Notes under the pieces: model-generated
What the model was told of the DNA's origin: nothing
Seen by the model: only the letters and a program-made list of their open reading frames with translations
The model's database searches: none
Assembly: GCA_945830595.1 (NCBI GenBank)
Contig: CALZZH010000001.1
Coordinates: forward strand, 1 to 38,034
Length of the DNA: 38,034 bases
Direction of reading: 5' to 3'
Origin: Avoscillospira sp945864925
Lineage (GTDB): Bacteria; Bacillota; Clostridia; Oscillospirales; Oscillospiraceae
Position numbers and translations under genes: made by a program
In this document: piece after piece, positions 1 through 9,700 of the stretch
Layout of the letters: every line of letters begins with the position of its first letter
How positions within the stretch are numbered: the stretch's first letter is position 1

Positions 1-314
1 ATCGTGCTGCAATTCCCGCTGTAAATTGCCGTATCGGTACTGCGGATCATATAAGTCTGCATGCCGCACAGAGTCAGAAGCTGCTCCAGACGCAAGGTAA
101 TTGCCAGATTGAGTTGGCTCTCCTGAACGCCTGAATCAGATGAGGCGCCTCCATCCTCCCCGCCATGACCTGCGTCCAAAATGATGGTTACAGGCTGACT
201 GGCCAATGCCGCCGCTGTTGCAGCCAGGTTGTACTGAACGGCACTGTAAATGAGAAAAAATACAGCAGTAATCAACGCCAATATGCCAATGCTCCAATTT
301 CTGCGCTCTGACAT
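1..314 (-). CDS. cwlD: N-acetylmuramoyl-L-alanine amidase, CwlD-like (3' end off the window)
   Basis: Zinc amidase of the Amidase_3 family. In spore formers CwlD removes the stem peptide from muramic acid so that muramic delta-lactam can be made in the cortex. The visible 104 codons begin with a signal-anchor helix (about residues 7-28). The family start motif IILDAGHGGEDGGA follows, with the first zinc ligand His, and then QESQLNLAITLRL with the zinc-binding Glu. The remaining catalytic part lies beyond base 1. The ATG at 312-314 is preferred over the ATG at 318-320 because GAGGGG sits six bases before it; the upstream ATG directly abuts that sequence. It diverges from the cotJ genes, which supports a sporulation role. 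The specific CwlD assignment, rather than another Amidase_3 member, rests on size, membrane anchor and neighbours. Confidence 0.82.
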   Translation of the reverse strand, partial: MSERRNWSIGILALITAVFFLIYSAVQYNLAATAAALASQPVTIILDAGHGGEDGGASSDSGVQESQLNLAITLRLEQLLTLCGMQTYMIRSTDTAIYSGNCST

Positions 315-350
315 GGACATCCCCTCGCATCTCACATTATGATACACTGC

Positions 351-380
351 AGGATATGTTCCAGTCTTGTTTGATTATAC
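351..380 (-). promoter_or_regulatory. Candidate sigma-E-type promoter of cwlD
   Basis: On the minus strand a GTATAAT element (374-380) lies 15 bases before CATATCCT (351-358). This resembles the mother-cell sigma-E pattern (KMATATT, 13-15 bases, CATACAMT) and would start RNA about 30 bases before the cwlD ATG. B. subtilis cwlD is known to be sigma-E dependent. The match is partial, so this is only a candidate. Confidence 0.33.
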
Positions 381-431
381 CACAAAAGTAAGTTCCGGAA
401 AAGTCGAAATACACAATTCTGGGTCGACAGT

Positions 432-439
432 CATAGAAT
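432..439 (+). promoter_or_regulatory. Candidate sigma-E -10 element of cotJ
   Basis: CATAGAAT at 432-439 matches the sigma-E -10 consensus CATACAAT at seven of eight positions. It stands 35 bases before the cotJA start. Only a poor -35 (CACAATT, 412-418) is found at the right distance. B. subtilis cotJ is sigma-E transcribed, which makes the position plausible. Confidence 0.3.
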
Positions 440-474
440 ATTCCGAATCCAACAATCAGTTAGGAGGATGCATT

Positions 475-933
475 TTGGACTACAGGAACCACCAACCAGA
501 AACCGGGTGCGCAGATAATATGGGGGTACTTCCCTGCTGCGCCCCGCTGGCGAACCCTTACGTTCCCTTTCAGCAGGAGAACGCCGCCACCTATCAGGCC
601 CCAATGGGACTGGTAAGAGGTACATTATATCCCGGTCTGGATCTTCCTTTTATGGGAATGGTCAATCAAAATGAGCAAAGCCATACACCAATGCACCAGC
701 TTCAGGCGCTGAACTTTGCAATTTCGGAACTCGGGCTTTATCTTGATACACATCCGACCGACCAGGAAGCCATCGATCTTTTCAATCAATATGTGGAGCA
801 ATATTCCCATGCCATGCAGCAGTATGAGCAAAATTATGGCCCGCTCAATCAGATGTCCTCTGCTCTGTCCGGAACTTATGAGTGGACCAAAGGGCCCTGG
901 CCCTGGGACTACGACGCCAATAAGGAGGGCTAG
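475..933 (+). CDS. cotJA-cotJB: CotJA-CotJB fused spore coat protein
   Basis: One 152-residue reading frame carries two proteins that are normally separate. Residues about 15-55 match CotJA (LANPYVPFQQ, then LVRGTLYPGLDLPF). Residues about 65-150 match CotJB (LYLDTHPTDQEA, then YEQNYGPLN, ending GPWPWDYD). In B. subtilis CotJA (82 aa) and CotJB (87 aa) are separate inner-coat components encoded with CotJC. The start is TTG at 475, seven bases after GGAGG (463-467). The ATG at 468 is out of frame and no ATG start has a comparable ribosome site. There is no Shine-Dalgarno sequence at the junction (about 655), so a restart there is unlikely. CotJC follows after three bases. The fusion reading is direct from the frame; function is by family. 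Confidence 0.85.
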   Translation: MDYRNHQPETGCADNMGVLPCCAPLANPYVPFQQENAATYQAPMGLVRGTLYPGLDLPFMGMVNQNEQSHTPMHQLQALNFAISELGLYLDTHPTDQEAIDLFNQYVEQYSHAMQQYEQNYGPLNQMSSALSGTYEWTKGPWPWDYDANKEG

Positions 934-936
934 AAT

Positions 937-1533
937 ATGTTTGTCTATAACAAAAAGCTGCAGTTTCCCGTAAAGATCACCCATACAGATCCCAGACTGG
1001 CCTCCATCATAATCAGTCAATACGGCGGCCCCGACGGAGAACTCGGAGCTTCTCTGCGCTATCTGAGCCAAAGATATTCCATGCCTTATCCGGATCTTCA
1101 GGGCTTGTTAACAGATATAGGTACGGAGGAACTGGGACACTTAGAAATGGTCGGCGCAATTGTACACCAGTTGACAAGGAAACTCACGGATTCTCAAATC
1201 GAAAACAGCAATTTTGCGCCTTATTTCGTCGATCACAGCGCAAGCGTCTACCCCACAGCTGCATCAGGATTTCCTTGGTCCGCCGCATCCATGGCCGTCA
1301 AAGGAGATCCTATTACAGACTTGACGGAAGACCTGGCTGCAGAGCAAAAAGCCCGAACCACCTATGATAATATCCTGCGGCTCAGCGACGATCCTGACGT
1401 CAACGAAGTAATCAAGTTCCTGCGCCAGAGAGAAGTGGTCCATTTTCAGAGGTTCGGCGAGGCGCTGCAGCTTTTGAGAGAACGCCTCAATGAGAAAAAC
1501 GTCTATGCTATGAACCCTGCTCTGGATATGTAA
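937..1533 (+). CDS. cotJC: Spore coat protein CotJC (manganese catalase family)
   Basis: 198 residues, the usual CotJC length. CotJC belongs to the manganese catalase fold, a four-helix ferritin-like bundle with a dimanganese site. Metal-ligand motifs are visible: EELGHLEM (about residues 66-73) and a second pair in EDLAAEQKARTTYDNI (about 132-147) and REVVHFQRFGEAL (about 166-178). AAGGAGG overlaps the end of the CotJAB frame and serves this ATG, so the two are translationally linked. In Bacillus and Clostridium CotJC is a mother-cell coat protein; peroxide-degrading activity has been reported for some members. A strong hairpin follows the stop. Confidence 0.92.
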   Translation: MFVYNKKLQFPVKITHTDPRLASIIISQYGGPDGELGASLRYLSQRYSMPYPDLQGLLTDIGTEELGHLEMVGAIVHQLTRKLTDSQIENSNFAPYFVDHSASVYPTAASGFPWSAASMAVKGDPITDLTEDLAAEQKARTTYDNILRLSDDPDVNEVIKFLRQREVVHFQRFGEALQLLRERLNEKNVYAMNPALDM

Positions 1534-1572
1534 TGGATCCTCATTGTCTGCCCTTCCATAAAGCGTAAAACA

Positions 1573-1616
1573 GCCATTGTGCGGTTGCCAGACTTATCTG
1601 GCGGCCGCACAATGGC
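1573..1616. terminator. Bidirectional terminator-like hairpin between cotJC and the purine permease
   Basis: A 20-base-pair stem (1573-1592 with 1597-1616, two G-U pairs) closes a four-base CTTA loop between two convergent genes. Neither side has a long T run: there is TTTT on the minus strand and none on the plus strand. Its terminator role is inferred from position and stem strength. Confidence 0.6.
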
Positions 1617-1629
1617 AATATGTATGATC

Positions 1630-3111
1630 TTATTTCTGCATCCGTTCCGCCAGTTTTTGCGCTTTCAATTCAGCCATATGCGCCGCCGCTTCTTCCGCAG
1701 CATGGTCTTCATGATCCTTCGGAATCAACAGATTCAGAAGAATCGCCAGAATGGCTGCAGGCACAATTCCGGACCCGCCGAATACCAGATTGATGTTGGT
1801 TCCAAGTCCCGCAATCGCACCGCTGGTGGCGCCCAATCCATAGCCGAGACCCAAGGCAACGGAGACAATGGTAATCACCCGGTTGGTAACGCCATGCTTG
1901 GTGATCAGCTGAATACCGGAAATTGCAATGGACGCAAACATCATCACAGCTGCTCCTCCCAAAACACTCTGGGGCATAATGGAAATCACAGCAGCCAGCT
2001 TCGGACTGAGACCGCAAAGGATCAGGAACACAGCGCCCATGGAAAGCGCAAATCTGTTCACCACTTTAGTCATGGTTACCAGGCCGACATTCTGGGAGAA
2101 AGAGGTATTCGGCAGGACGCCAAACAGAGCCGCAAAGCTGGATCCCAGACCATCGCAGGTGACCGCTCCGGAAAGCTCTTTGTCTGTTGCATCCCGCCCC
2201 ATGCCGCCTTCGATGCACCCGGCCGTATCTCCCACGGTTTCCACTGTCGTGACGATAAACATGATACAGACCGGAAGAATGGCGCTCCATTCAAACGTCG
2301 GCTTGACAGGCATAAACTTGGGAAGCGAAACCCATGCGCTGTCGGCCACCTTGCTCCAATTCAATACCCAGGCCTTGGTGTATTCCACACCATCCGCATT
2401 GATACCGGTCTTGGGCAAAAACAGACTCAGAAGCGCGCAGAGGATATAACCAAAAATAATGCCAATCAGAATGGATGAGGTGCTGGTGATTCCTTTGGTA
2501 AAGTGTTTGAGCACGACAATCACAATCAAAACTGCAGCGCCAATTGCCAAATTTTCCAGGGATCCAAAGTCCGCTGCGCTGCTCCCGCCTGCAAAGGAAT
2601 TGACGCCGACCGAGATCAGGCTAAGACCAATGGCAAGAACCACCGTGCCCGTAACCACAGGCGGGAAAAGCTTCCGGAGCGGTTTAATGATGAAGCCCAG
2701 AACCGTTTCAAACAGGCCGCCAATGATGGAAGCGCCAAGGATGGCGCCGTATGCAATCACACCGCCGCCCATGGTTGCTGCCACACTCTTCATCACGCCC
2801 AGGAAGCCGGAACTGGTGCCCATAATGATGGGTACCTGTCCGCCAATGGGGCCAATGGAAAACAGCTGCACTAAGGTTACCACACCGGCAACCAGCATTG
2901 CATTCTGCAGCAGCGTCACATACAAAGCAGGTTCATCGGCAATAATTCCGCAAGCACCGCAGATGATGATCAGAGGCGTCAGATTGCCGACGAACATGGC
3001 CAATACATGCTGCAGTCCCAAAGGAATGGCATGTTTGAGGGGAATCCGTCCTTCAAAAGTTTCCGGGCTGGTATAGCTGACTGTCTTTTCAGATTTTGTC
3101 TGTTTGCTCAT
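1630..3111 (-). CDS. NCS2-family xanthine/uric acid-type purine permease
   Basis: 493-residue integral membrane protein of the nucleobase:cation symporter-2 (NAT) family, with about 14 hydrophobic segments. The family signature appears as SQNVGLVTMTKVVNRF (about residues 320-335). A Gln-Asn pair at that point is typical of purine carriers, whereas uracil carriers have Glu-Asn. The early LGLQHVLAMFVGNLTPLI helix is also characteristic. It should import xanthine, urate or a related purine with protons or sodium. The start was set at ATG 3109-3111, six bases behind GGGGGAG; an upstream extension to 3186 has no such site and would run through the promoter. It stands alone behind its own promoter, downstream of addA. 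No purine riboswitch is present upstream. Confidence 0.88.
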   Translation of the reverse strand: MSKQTKSEKTVSYTSPETFEGRIPLKHAIPLGLQHVLAMFVGNLTPLIIICGACGIIADEPALYVTLLQNAMLVAGVVTLVQLFSIGPIGGQVPIIMGTSSGFLGVMKSVAATMGGGVIAYGAILGASIIGGLFETVLGFIIKPLRKLFPPVVTGTVVLAIGLSLISVGVNSFAGGSSAADFGSLENLAIGAAVLIVIVVLKHFTKGITSTSSILIGIIFGYILCALLSLFLPKTGINADGVEYTKAWVLNWSKVADSAWVSLPKFMPVKPTFEWSAILPVCIMFIVTTVETVGDTAGCIEGGMGRDATDKELSGAVTCDGLGSSFAALFGVLPNTSFSQNVGLVTMTKVVNRFALSMGAVFLILCGLSPKLAAVISIMPQSVLGGAAVMMFASIAISGIQLITKHGVTNRVITIVSVALGLGYGLGATSGAIAGLGTNINLVFGGSGIVPAAILAILLNLLIPKDHEDHAAEEAAAHMAELKAQKLAERMQK

Positions 3112-3133
3112 ATTCTCTCCCCCTTTTTTCTTT

Positions 3134-3162
3134 AGTCTATCAAAATGTAAAAGCGTTGTCAA
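3134..3162 (-). promoter_or_regulatory. Sigma-A promoter of the purine permease
   Basis: TTGACA (3157-3162), 17 bases, TAGACT (3134-3139) on the minus strand. It lies in the 82-base gap between addA and the permease, about 20 bases before the GGGGGAG ribosome site. Confidence 0.7.
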
Positions 3163-3193
3163 TGAAATTACATGTTCGCCGGTCATGCATTCT

Positions 3194-6100
3194 TTATACT
3201 AGAATGGCCGAGCCGGAGGAGAAGAAATACAAAATCCGCCTCTTGACAGGCATCTGAAAAATTCGGGAAAGGGCTTTGGAATAGGCCTCCAATTGAGGCG
3301 CATAATAGCTGGCACGCTGCTGGAGCATATCACCATACACATGGTCTGTTTTAAAGTCCAAAATCGTCATTCCGTCTTCCTCGAACACAACACAGTCCAC
3401 CACGCCCTGCAGCATTGTCTGCTCACCGGATCCCGCAGCATCATAGTCGCCTGCATCTACCAAAATGGAAAACTTAAACTCTCTGCGGATGTTCGGCTGT
3501 GCCAGAAGCCAGGTTCCCAATTCCGAATGAAAGAATGCTTCCACCTGCTGGATTTGGACAGCGTCAGCCTGATCCTGCGTCAGAAAGTTCGCTGCGCCAA
3601 GGCGATCCAGCTCCGCGGCAATCGCTTCGCCGGTGGAGCAGGCCTGATAGGAAGCAAATTGCATGAACAAATGGGTTGCAGTTCCCTTCTCCGCCGCAGA
3701 TAAAGGTCCCGGCAGAAAGCGGGCCTTCTGAAATCGATAGCTGCTTACCGGCCTGGACTCCACGGCGCCTTCTGCGGCCTCCATGTCCTGAAGCCGGCCT
3801 TTGAGCTGTGTCGCCGTTAATTTGGCCGGAAGCGCACTGACAGCCGCATAGGGGTAACTGTACTGCAGCAGCGAAATGGCAGCAGGGTCTGCCTGCACGT
3901 CCTCATGGACCTGGTTTGTGAATGCCGCCAGGGGCTGCTCTGCTTCCTGGAACAGATCTCGATAGACAATTCTCCATGGATATTTGCTGACCTGGCCGAC
4001 ATCATTGCCATCCACCAACTGCCGAAGCTCACCGGCCTCCGTGCGGCAAAGCGCGGCCATCAGAATCCATTTCCCGGGGCACCTGGCTGAAGCGCAAAGA
4101 TCATCGCTGAGGGGCCGCGTCAATTGACTATTGATATTCTTCAATTCGGACAGCAGGTATTTGCTGTAATAGGTCATGACCAGCATGTCTTTGGCCCGGG
4201 TCATGGCCACATATAAAACCCGCAGCTCTTCAGAAACAGCTTCCCTTGTCTTTTTCAGAACGATCGCTTTCTTTGCCAGAGTCGGATAGCGGACAAAGAG
4301 CTTATGATCCACTCGATTGCAGCCTACGGCCAGATCCTTGTCCACCAAAATGGCATCCTGCATGTCTTTCAGGTTAAAACGCCTCGACAGGTCGCTGAGA
4401 AACACCACCGGAAACTCCAGTCCTTTGGAGCTGTGCACGGTCATAATGGAAACTGCATTTTCAGCTGCGGCAACCGGCATGGCCAGCTGCCCGTCATTGG
4501 CTTGGAGATCCGACAAGTACCATAAGAGCTGCGGCAAAGCTTTGCTGCCGCCTGCTTCAAAAGAACCGGCAAAGCTGCGAAACGCCATGAGATTGCGTTC
4601 TCTTTGCAGACCGTCATCCATGGCTGCAAATACGGACAGCAAATCCGTTTTTTGAAAGATGCTGTCCAGAAGCTGTGTCAGAGACAACCAGTGTGTCTCT
4701 TCACGCAGCTCTTCCAGCAGCCTCAGGAAGGGCTCGAATTCTCCGCCGGCCGCTTGAATCGCTTCGTAATAATCGCCCTTCCGGTCCAGCGTTCTGGGCT
4801 GCGCCAGTACATCGGGCGAATATCCGAATACGGGGCTGGCCAATACAGTCAGCAGCGGGACATCCTGATGCGGATTGTCGATAATCTGCAAAATCGCCAC
4901 CAGAATCTGGACTTCCGGCGCATCCAGCAGGCTGCCTCCGCGTTCACAGACAGCCGGGATTCCATATCGGCTCAAAGACTCCAAATAAGTGCTCGCTGTG
5001 CCGGACAAAGAGCGCATCAGAATTACAATATCTCCAGGCTTGACCGGTCTGGTACGATCCCCCTCTGTCACCGGCGTTTGCTCCTCTAAAAGGCGACGAA
5101 TGCGTCTGGCCACGTAGTCTGCTTCCAGTTCACATTTGTCCTGGGAAAGTGCCGGATCGCTGCTGGTTAAACAGTGCAGTTCCACAGGCGTCTGCGGCGT
5201 TTCCGGGAAAGCGCGTCCAGCGTGAAGGGCTTCCGCCTCCCCATAGTCCAGATCTCCGACTTTTTTTCGCATAACCAGACGAAATACGTCATTGCATGCC
5301 TCCAGGATCTCCGGTTTTGAGCGGAAATTATCCGAAAGAAGGATCTTCCGCGGCTGAGCCGGCAATGCTTCCCGATAATCCTTGTAGGCTTCATACTTCT
5401 TCAGAAAAATGGTCGGATCGGCAAGGCGGAACCGGTAAATGGACTGTTTCACATCGCCCACCATGAAGCGGTTCTCTCCGTTCCGCGACACAGCCTCGAA
5501 TATGGTATCCTGCACCTGATTGGAATCCTGGTATTCATCCACCAGAATTTCTTCATAGCGTCCGGCAATCTCCCGCGCGGTTTTCGTCGGCTTTCCTGTA
5601 TAGTGATCCACCAGGAGCCCAATGGCCGTGTGCTCCAGATCGGAAAAGTCCAGAACTTTCCTGCTCTTTTTCTCCTCCAGATAGGCCCGCTCGAACCGCC
5701 TGGTAAAGCGCAGCAGAGCCTGCGCGCCGGGCATCACCTGGGACAGGTCGTCCAGCACCGCTTGAGAATCAGCAAAAAACAATTCCTGCCAGCTTTTCAG
5801 CTCAGACCAGCAAAGCGTTCTGATCTTAGCCAGCCGCTCTTTCACAGCGCTGTCCTCCGGATTTCGAACAACCGCCCGGCCAAAACTTTGCACCTTATGG
5901 CAGAGGACTTCATCCCAGGTTTGGCAGGCATGGAGCTCCTCCAATTGCTGCAGATTCTCCCGGAATGTTTTTCCAAATCCTTTTTCTATATTGGGATAGC
6001 AGGACATTTCGTTCAGGCAGCGCTGAAAATTTTCAATCTGATGTTCCAGAAACACATGAAATTCCCTTAAAATATACGCGCCCCAGGGGGTTGCAGCGGC

Positions 6101-6721
6101 GTCCGAATACCGCTCCATATCCAGAGCACCCAAAGTAGACTCCAGCCAGCCGTCCATGTCTGCACGGCACCGCATTTCCCGATACGCCATCAAAACGGCC
6201 TCCGGAAGGCGGCGGTCATCACGGCCATACCCAAAGGTCTCCACCATCATTCTGAATTCAGGATCATGACTGGCATAGCCTTCCTCCAGCATACGCTGCA
6301 GCACTTTATCCTGCAGCACCCGACTTTCCGTCTCTTCTGCCACCCGAAAATCAGCAGGGATATCCAGCTGATGGGCATAAGTGCGCAGCAGATTTGCACA
6401 GAAAGCATGGACGGTAGATATTTCTGCCAGATACAACCGGTGCATTTGGCGCTGCAGATGCCGATTTTCCGGTGCTTGGGCCAGACGCTGACTCAAGGCC
6501 TGCGCGATTTTCACGCGAAGTTCCGCTGCCGCAGCCTTGGTATAAGTAATCACCAAAAACGAATCAATGTTGCAGGGATGCTCCGCATCACAAATCCGTG
6601 CCATCAGCCGGTCAACCAATACCTTGGTTTTGCCGGACCCTGCAGCGGCAGACACCAGCAGCGCTCCGCCGGCATTCTCCACCACAGCCTGTTGGGAGGG
6701 GGTAAGTTGTATTTCAGCCAC
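3194..6721 (-). CDS. addA: ATP-dependent helicase/nuclease subunit A
   Basis: AddA drives the 3'-5' helicase and cuts one strand in the AddAB double-strand-break resection enzyme, the Gram-positive counterpart of RecBCD. The 1175-residue chain has the full superfamily 1 set: Walker A AAAGSGKTK (about 25-33), ITYTKAAAAELR, DEYQDSN (about 390), GDVKQSIYRFR, NFRSKPEIL, TVHSSKGLEFPVV, and VLYVAMTRAKD (about 837). The C-terminal RecB-type nuclease shows GVVDCV and DFKTD (about 1122), then APQLEAYSKAL. The start is GTG at 6719-6721, nine bases behind GGAGG, and it overlaps the addB stop by eight bases, indicating coupled translation. The 35-residue upstream extension would lie inside addB and was dropped. 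Length is close to B. subtilis AddA (1232). Confidence 0.96.
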   Translation of the reverse strand: MAEIQLTPSQQAVVENAGGALLVSAAAGSGKTKVLVDRLMARICDAEHPCNIDSFLVITYTKAAAAELRVKIAQALSQRLAQAPENRHLQRQMHRLYLAEISTVHAFCANLLRTYAHQLDIPADFRVAEETESRVLQDKVLQRMLEEGYASHDPEFRMMVETFGYGRDDRRLPEAVLMAYREMRCRADMDGWLESTLGALDMERYSDAAATPWGAYILREFHVFLEHQIENFQRCLNEMSCYPNIEKGFGKTFRENLQQLEELHACQTWDEVLCHKVQSFGRAVVRNPEDSAVKERLAKIRTLCWSELKSWQELFFADSQAVLDDLSQVMPGAQALLRFTRRFERAYLEEKKSRKVLDFSDLEHTAIGLLVDHYTGKPTKTAREIAGRYEEILVDEYQDSNQVQDTIFEAVSRNGENRFMVGDVKQSIYRFRLADPTIFLKKYEAYKDYREALPAQPRKILLSDNFRSKPEILEACNDVFRLVMRKKVGDLDYGEAEALHAGRAFPETPQTPVELHCLTSSDPALSQDKCELEADYVARRIRRLLEEQTPVTEGDRTRPVKPGDIVILMRSLSGTASTYLESLSRYGIPAVCERGGSLLDAPEVQILVAILQIIDNPHQDVPLLTVLASPVFGYSPDVLAQPRTLDRKGDYYEAIQAAGGEFEPFLRLLEELREETHWLSLTQLLDSIFQKTDLLSVFAAMDDGLQRERNLMAFRSFAGSFEAGGSKALPQLLWYLSDLQANDGQLAMPVAAAENAVSIMTVHSSKGLEFPVVFLSDLSRRFNLKDMQDAILVDKDLAVGCNRVDHKLFVRYPTLAKKAIVLKKTREAVSEELRVLYVAMTRAKDMLVMTYYSKYLLSELKNINSQLTRPLSDDLCASARCPGKWILMAALCRTEAGELRQLVDGNDVGQVSKYPWRIVYRDLFQEAEQPLAAFTNQVHEDVQADPAAISLLQYSYPYAAVSALPAKLTATQLKGRLQDMEAAEGAVESRPVSSYRFQKARFLPGPLSAAEKGTATHLFMQFASYQACSTGEAIAAELDRLGAANFLTQDQADAVQIQQVEAFFHSELGTWLLAQPNIRREFKFSILVDAGDYDAAGSGEQTMLQGVVDCVVFEEDGMTILDFKTDHVYGDMLQQRASYYAPQLEAYSKALSRIFQMPVKRRILYFFSSGSAILV

Positions 6722-9700
6722 GATGTGCTTCCTCCTGCTCCAATTTCTCCCAGAATTTTGCCGCTGTCGTCGCCGCAAAATTTCTTTCTTCCCGCTGGCA
6801 CAGATCCCCATGGCAGACAGTGGCATAATCGCAGTATTGACATGCGGAGTTCTGCCCGCGTATCACAGGGTTAGGTGTCACCTCTCCGGACGCAATGCCG
6901 TCCGTCATCGAAACCAGTGTCCGTATAACATGTCGTTCCAACAGAACCATCTGCCGTTGATCCGCCAAATCTCCCTGCGGTCCGTTTTTTCCTACTGCAT
7001 AAGGCATAAATCTGGGATTCTCCGGTTCCTGCTCCATGGCAGCCAGCAGAATCTCGTCCCCACGAATCAGCCCTCTTCTCCGGCGTTCCTCCTGATGCTG
7101 CTGCCGGACTGTCGCCTGGTCCGGCATGGGCTGAGTCAGAGAATACTCCTTCCGCGCTGGCAAGTAGAGTACGCCTGCAGGTTCCAGGCTGCTCTTTCCA
7201 AAATAGGCCGCGCCGTACTGCCGCAACGCAAACAAATAGATCAGCATCTGCATACCGGCGCCGTTGAGAATGTCTGTGTAATCAAAATCCTTCTTGCCTG
7301 TTTTGTAGTCCACCACGCGAACATAGGTATTACCGTCCCGCTCATACAGGTCAACCCGATCTACAAAACCCGATATCAGGCAGGAAGCTTCCGATCCCTC
7401 CACAGCAATTGGCGGGAGCGGACCGGATTGTGAAAACTCCAATTCACAGCAGGCGGGCTGAAACAAACTGCTCTGGAGTTCCTGCCCCAGATCCAGAACG
7501 ATATCCAGAATTTCTTCCTGGGAGCGATGAAATAAGTAGGCATCCCGTTCCGCCTGCTCCGGAAAATGAAGCGCGGCATATTGATTGATCTCTTCTGTTG
7601 CAACAGAAAGCAGCTGCTCCTGCGAAACATTCCAAAAACCGCCTAACTTCTCAACCCGGTTCACAACCTGCTCCAAAACGGCATGAACGAAGGTTCCAAA
7701 TACAGACGGGTCCAGCTTCGCCTGGCGTCTGGGTCTGGCCTTCAGGCCATAGGCCAGGAAAAAGGAGAATCTGCAGGAAGCGTATTTATCGATTCTGGAC
7801 GCGGATAAATAGATTTGCTGTCCATAGAGTCCCCGCACGGTTTCCCGACGCAACGGCGCAAAGCTATAGTCTCTCTTTTTCTGTAAATTTTCTTCCGCTG
7901 ATATCAGGGCCGGTATCTGGAGCGGCGTCTGATCTCCGTGACGAAGTCTCCATGCAGCCAAGGACGAAATGTCCAGAAAGACTTCATCATGGCCCGCATG
8001 GAAAGACGTCGGAAAAAGAGAGGCCGCTCTGCGGAAGAGCCAAGCGGGCGCATCCCCTGCATAGGACATCCGAATCGAGTCGGTTGCGGCATGCATTGCC
8101 CGCTGAATCTTGCACATTTCCTGATCCATCTGGTCCGCCCGGCTCGGAGCCAGGGCAATGCCGCAGCTCAACAGTCTGCGGCGCTCGTCCTCCGTCAGAA
8201 GGCCTTCTGCCGCCTTGTAAGCAGGAAAGCGTCCGTCATCAGCGCCCAGTACCAGCAAATGCTTTGTCAATCGATGGCGAAGGTCCGGTAAATCACTCAC
8301 ATAAATCTGATCCAGGCCAGCCGGAATGGTCCCAACACGGTACTGCGTCAGCAGTAGCCGGTACAAACGGCAAAAATCTTCCGGCGATCGGACCGTCTGG
8401 CCCAGAACCAGCCAGATTTGTTCCAGAGATTGCCTTAAAATTTCATAGAGCTGCGCCAGTTCCTGTGCGGCCTGACCATTGCCTTCCGCTTGCCAGCTGT
8501 TCGCCTTCTCCTCCAACTGTTGGCGAAGCCCCACCGTTTCCAGAAAGCGATCCAACGCAAGCACCATTTCCCCTGTATTTTTGGCGCATTTCAGCGCTTG
8601 GCGCCGGCAAAGAAGCGGGGCAAGTGCCGCTTTCCGGTCCGCATTCAGCGCTTCCAGCTTTTTCAAATCTTCTTCTGTCCAAGCTTCTCCGTAGCCTCTT
8701 GGATGCAGTTCCCAGGGTTTTTCCCATTGGCTGCCGCGAAGATTCCAACGGTAAGCATAGTCGTCCAGAAGATCGCAGCTATTTCGGCTGACCGGGGGGA
8801 ACCCGGATTTCAGATATAAAGCAGCATCTTCATAATCCAGAGGCCCAGCCGCGGCTGTCAGGCAATTGACCACAGAATGAATGACCGGCTTTGCCAAAAG
8901 ATCCGTTTCGCCGGCAAAATATGCCGGCAGCTCAGCGGCAGTCAATGCGGCGCGAAGGGGCGCCTCATACAAACGCATATCCGTACAGGCGATGGAGATA
9001 TCGCGGCATCGCGCTCCCCCGGACAGCAGGGACTTGATTTGCAAAGCTGTCCCGCGGCACTCCTCTTCCACGGACGAAAAACTGCATAGAGTCACTTTTT
9101 CCGATTCGACCGATGCCTCTTCCTGCGTAAATAATGCGTTCAGGAACACCTGAAGTGCCGGATCTCTGGGCAGCTGCACATCGTACTGCTGAACATGGCA
9201 GGGACAGTCCCATTTTGCTGCCAGGCTCTTTAGTTCACTGCGCATCTTGCTTGTAAGGCGCATCATGGCTGCGTTGGAGCTGCCAGCCAGGGAGATCCAT
9301 ACTTCCGGAGCTTTCTGCAGCAGCGCCTCCAAAACCGTCAGTTCCAATCCAGTGAAGTCCGAAAATCCATCCAGATAGAACCGGCGGGACTGCGCCCAAT
9401 CACATTCCAGCAACGCGTCGCGCAGCCGGATCAGCTTATCTGTTGGATCCGCTTTTCCATTGGCGCATACTGCCAGATACGCTTCATACAGCAGTCCAAT
9501 TTCTTCGAGTTTCTGTGCAAAAACGCCCTCCACTCTGCGTGATGTTTCCAGCAGCACTGCAGGTTCCAGGCAATAGCTCTGAAATTCTTCGACCATTCGC
9601 ACCATGTCTGCCAGAAATTCCGGCTTGCGAAGTACAGGTGCAAACAATTTGACACGGGAAGAAATCTGCTCCGCCGCCAGGGCCATGGCCAATAGCTGCC

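Noticed and set aside
3155..3193. Terminator for addA before the permease promoter
   Set aside because: Only weak CATG-type pairing is present, without a T run; not enough to call.
7598..8791. 397-residue plus-strand frame inside addB
   Set aside because: Antisense shadow; Pro/Arg-rich, no ribosome site, and the minus-strand frame has clear AddB motifs.
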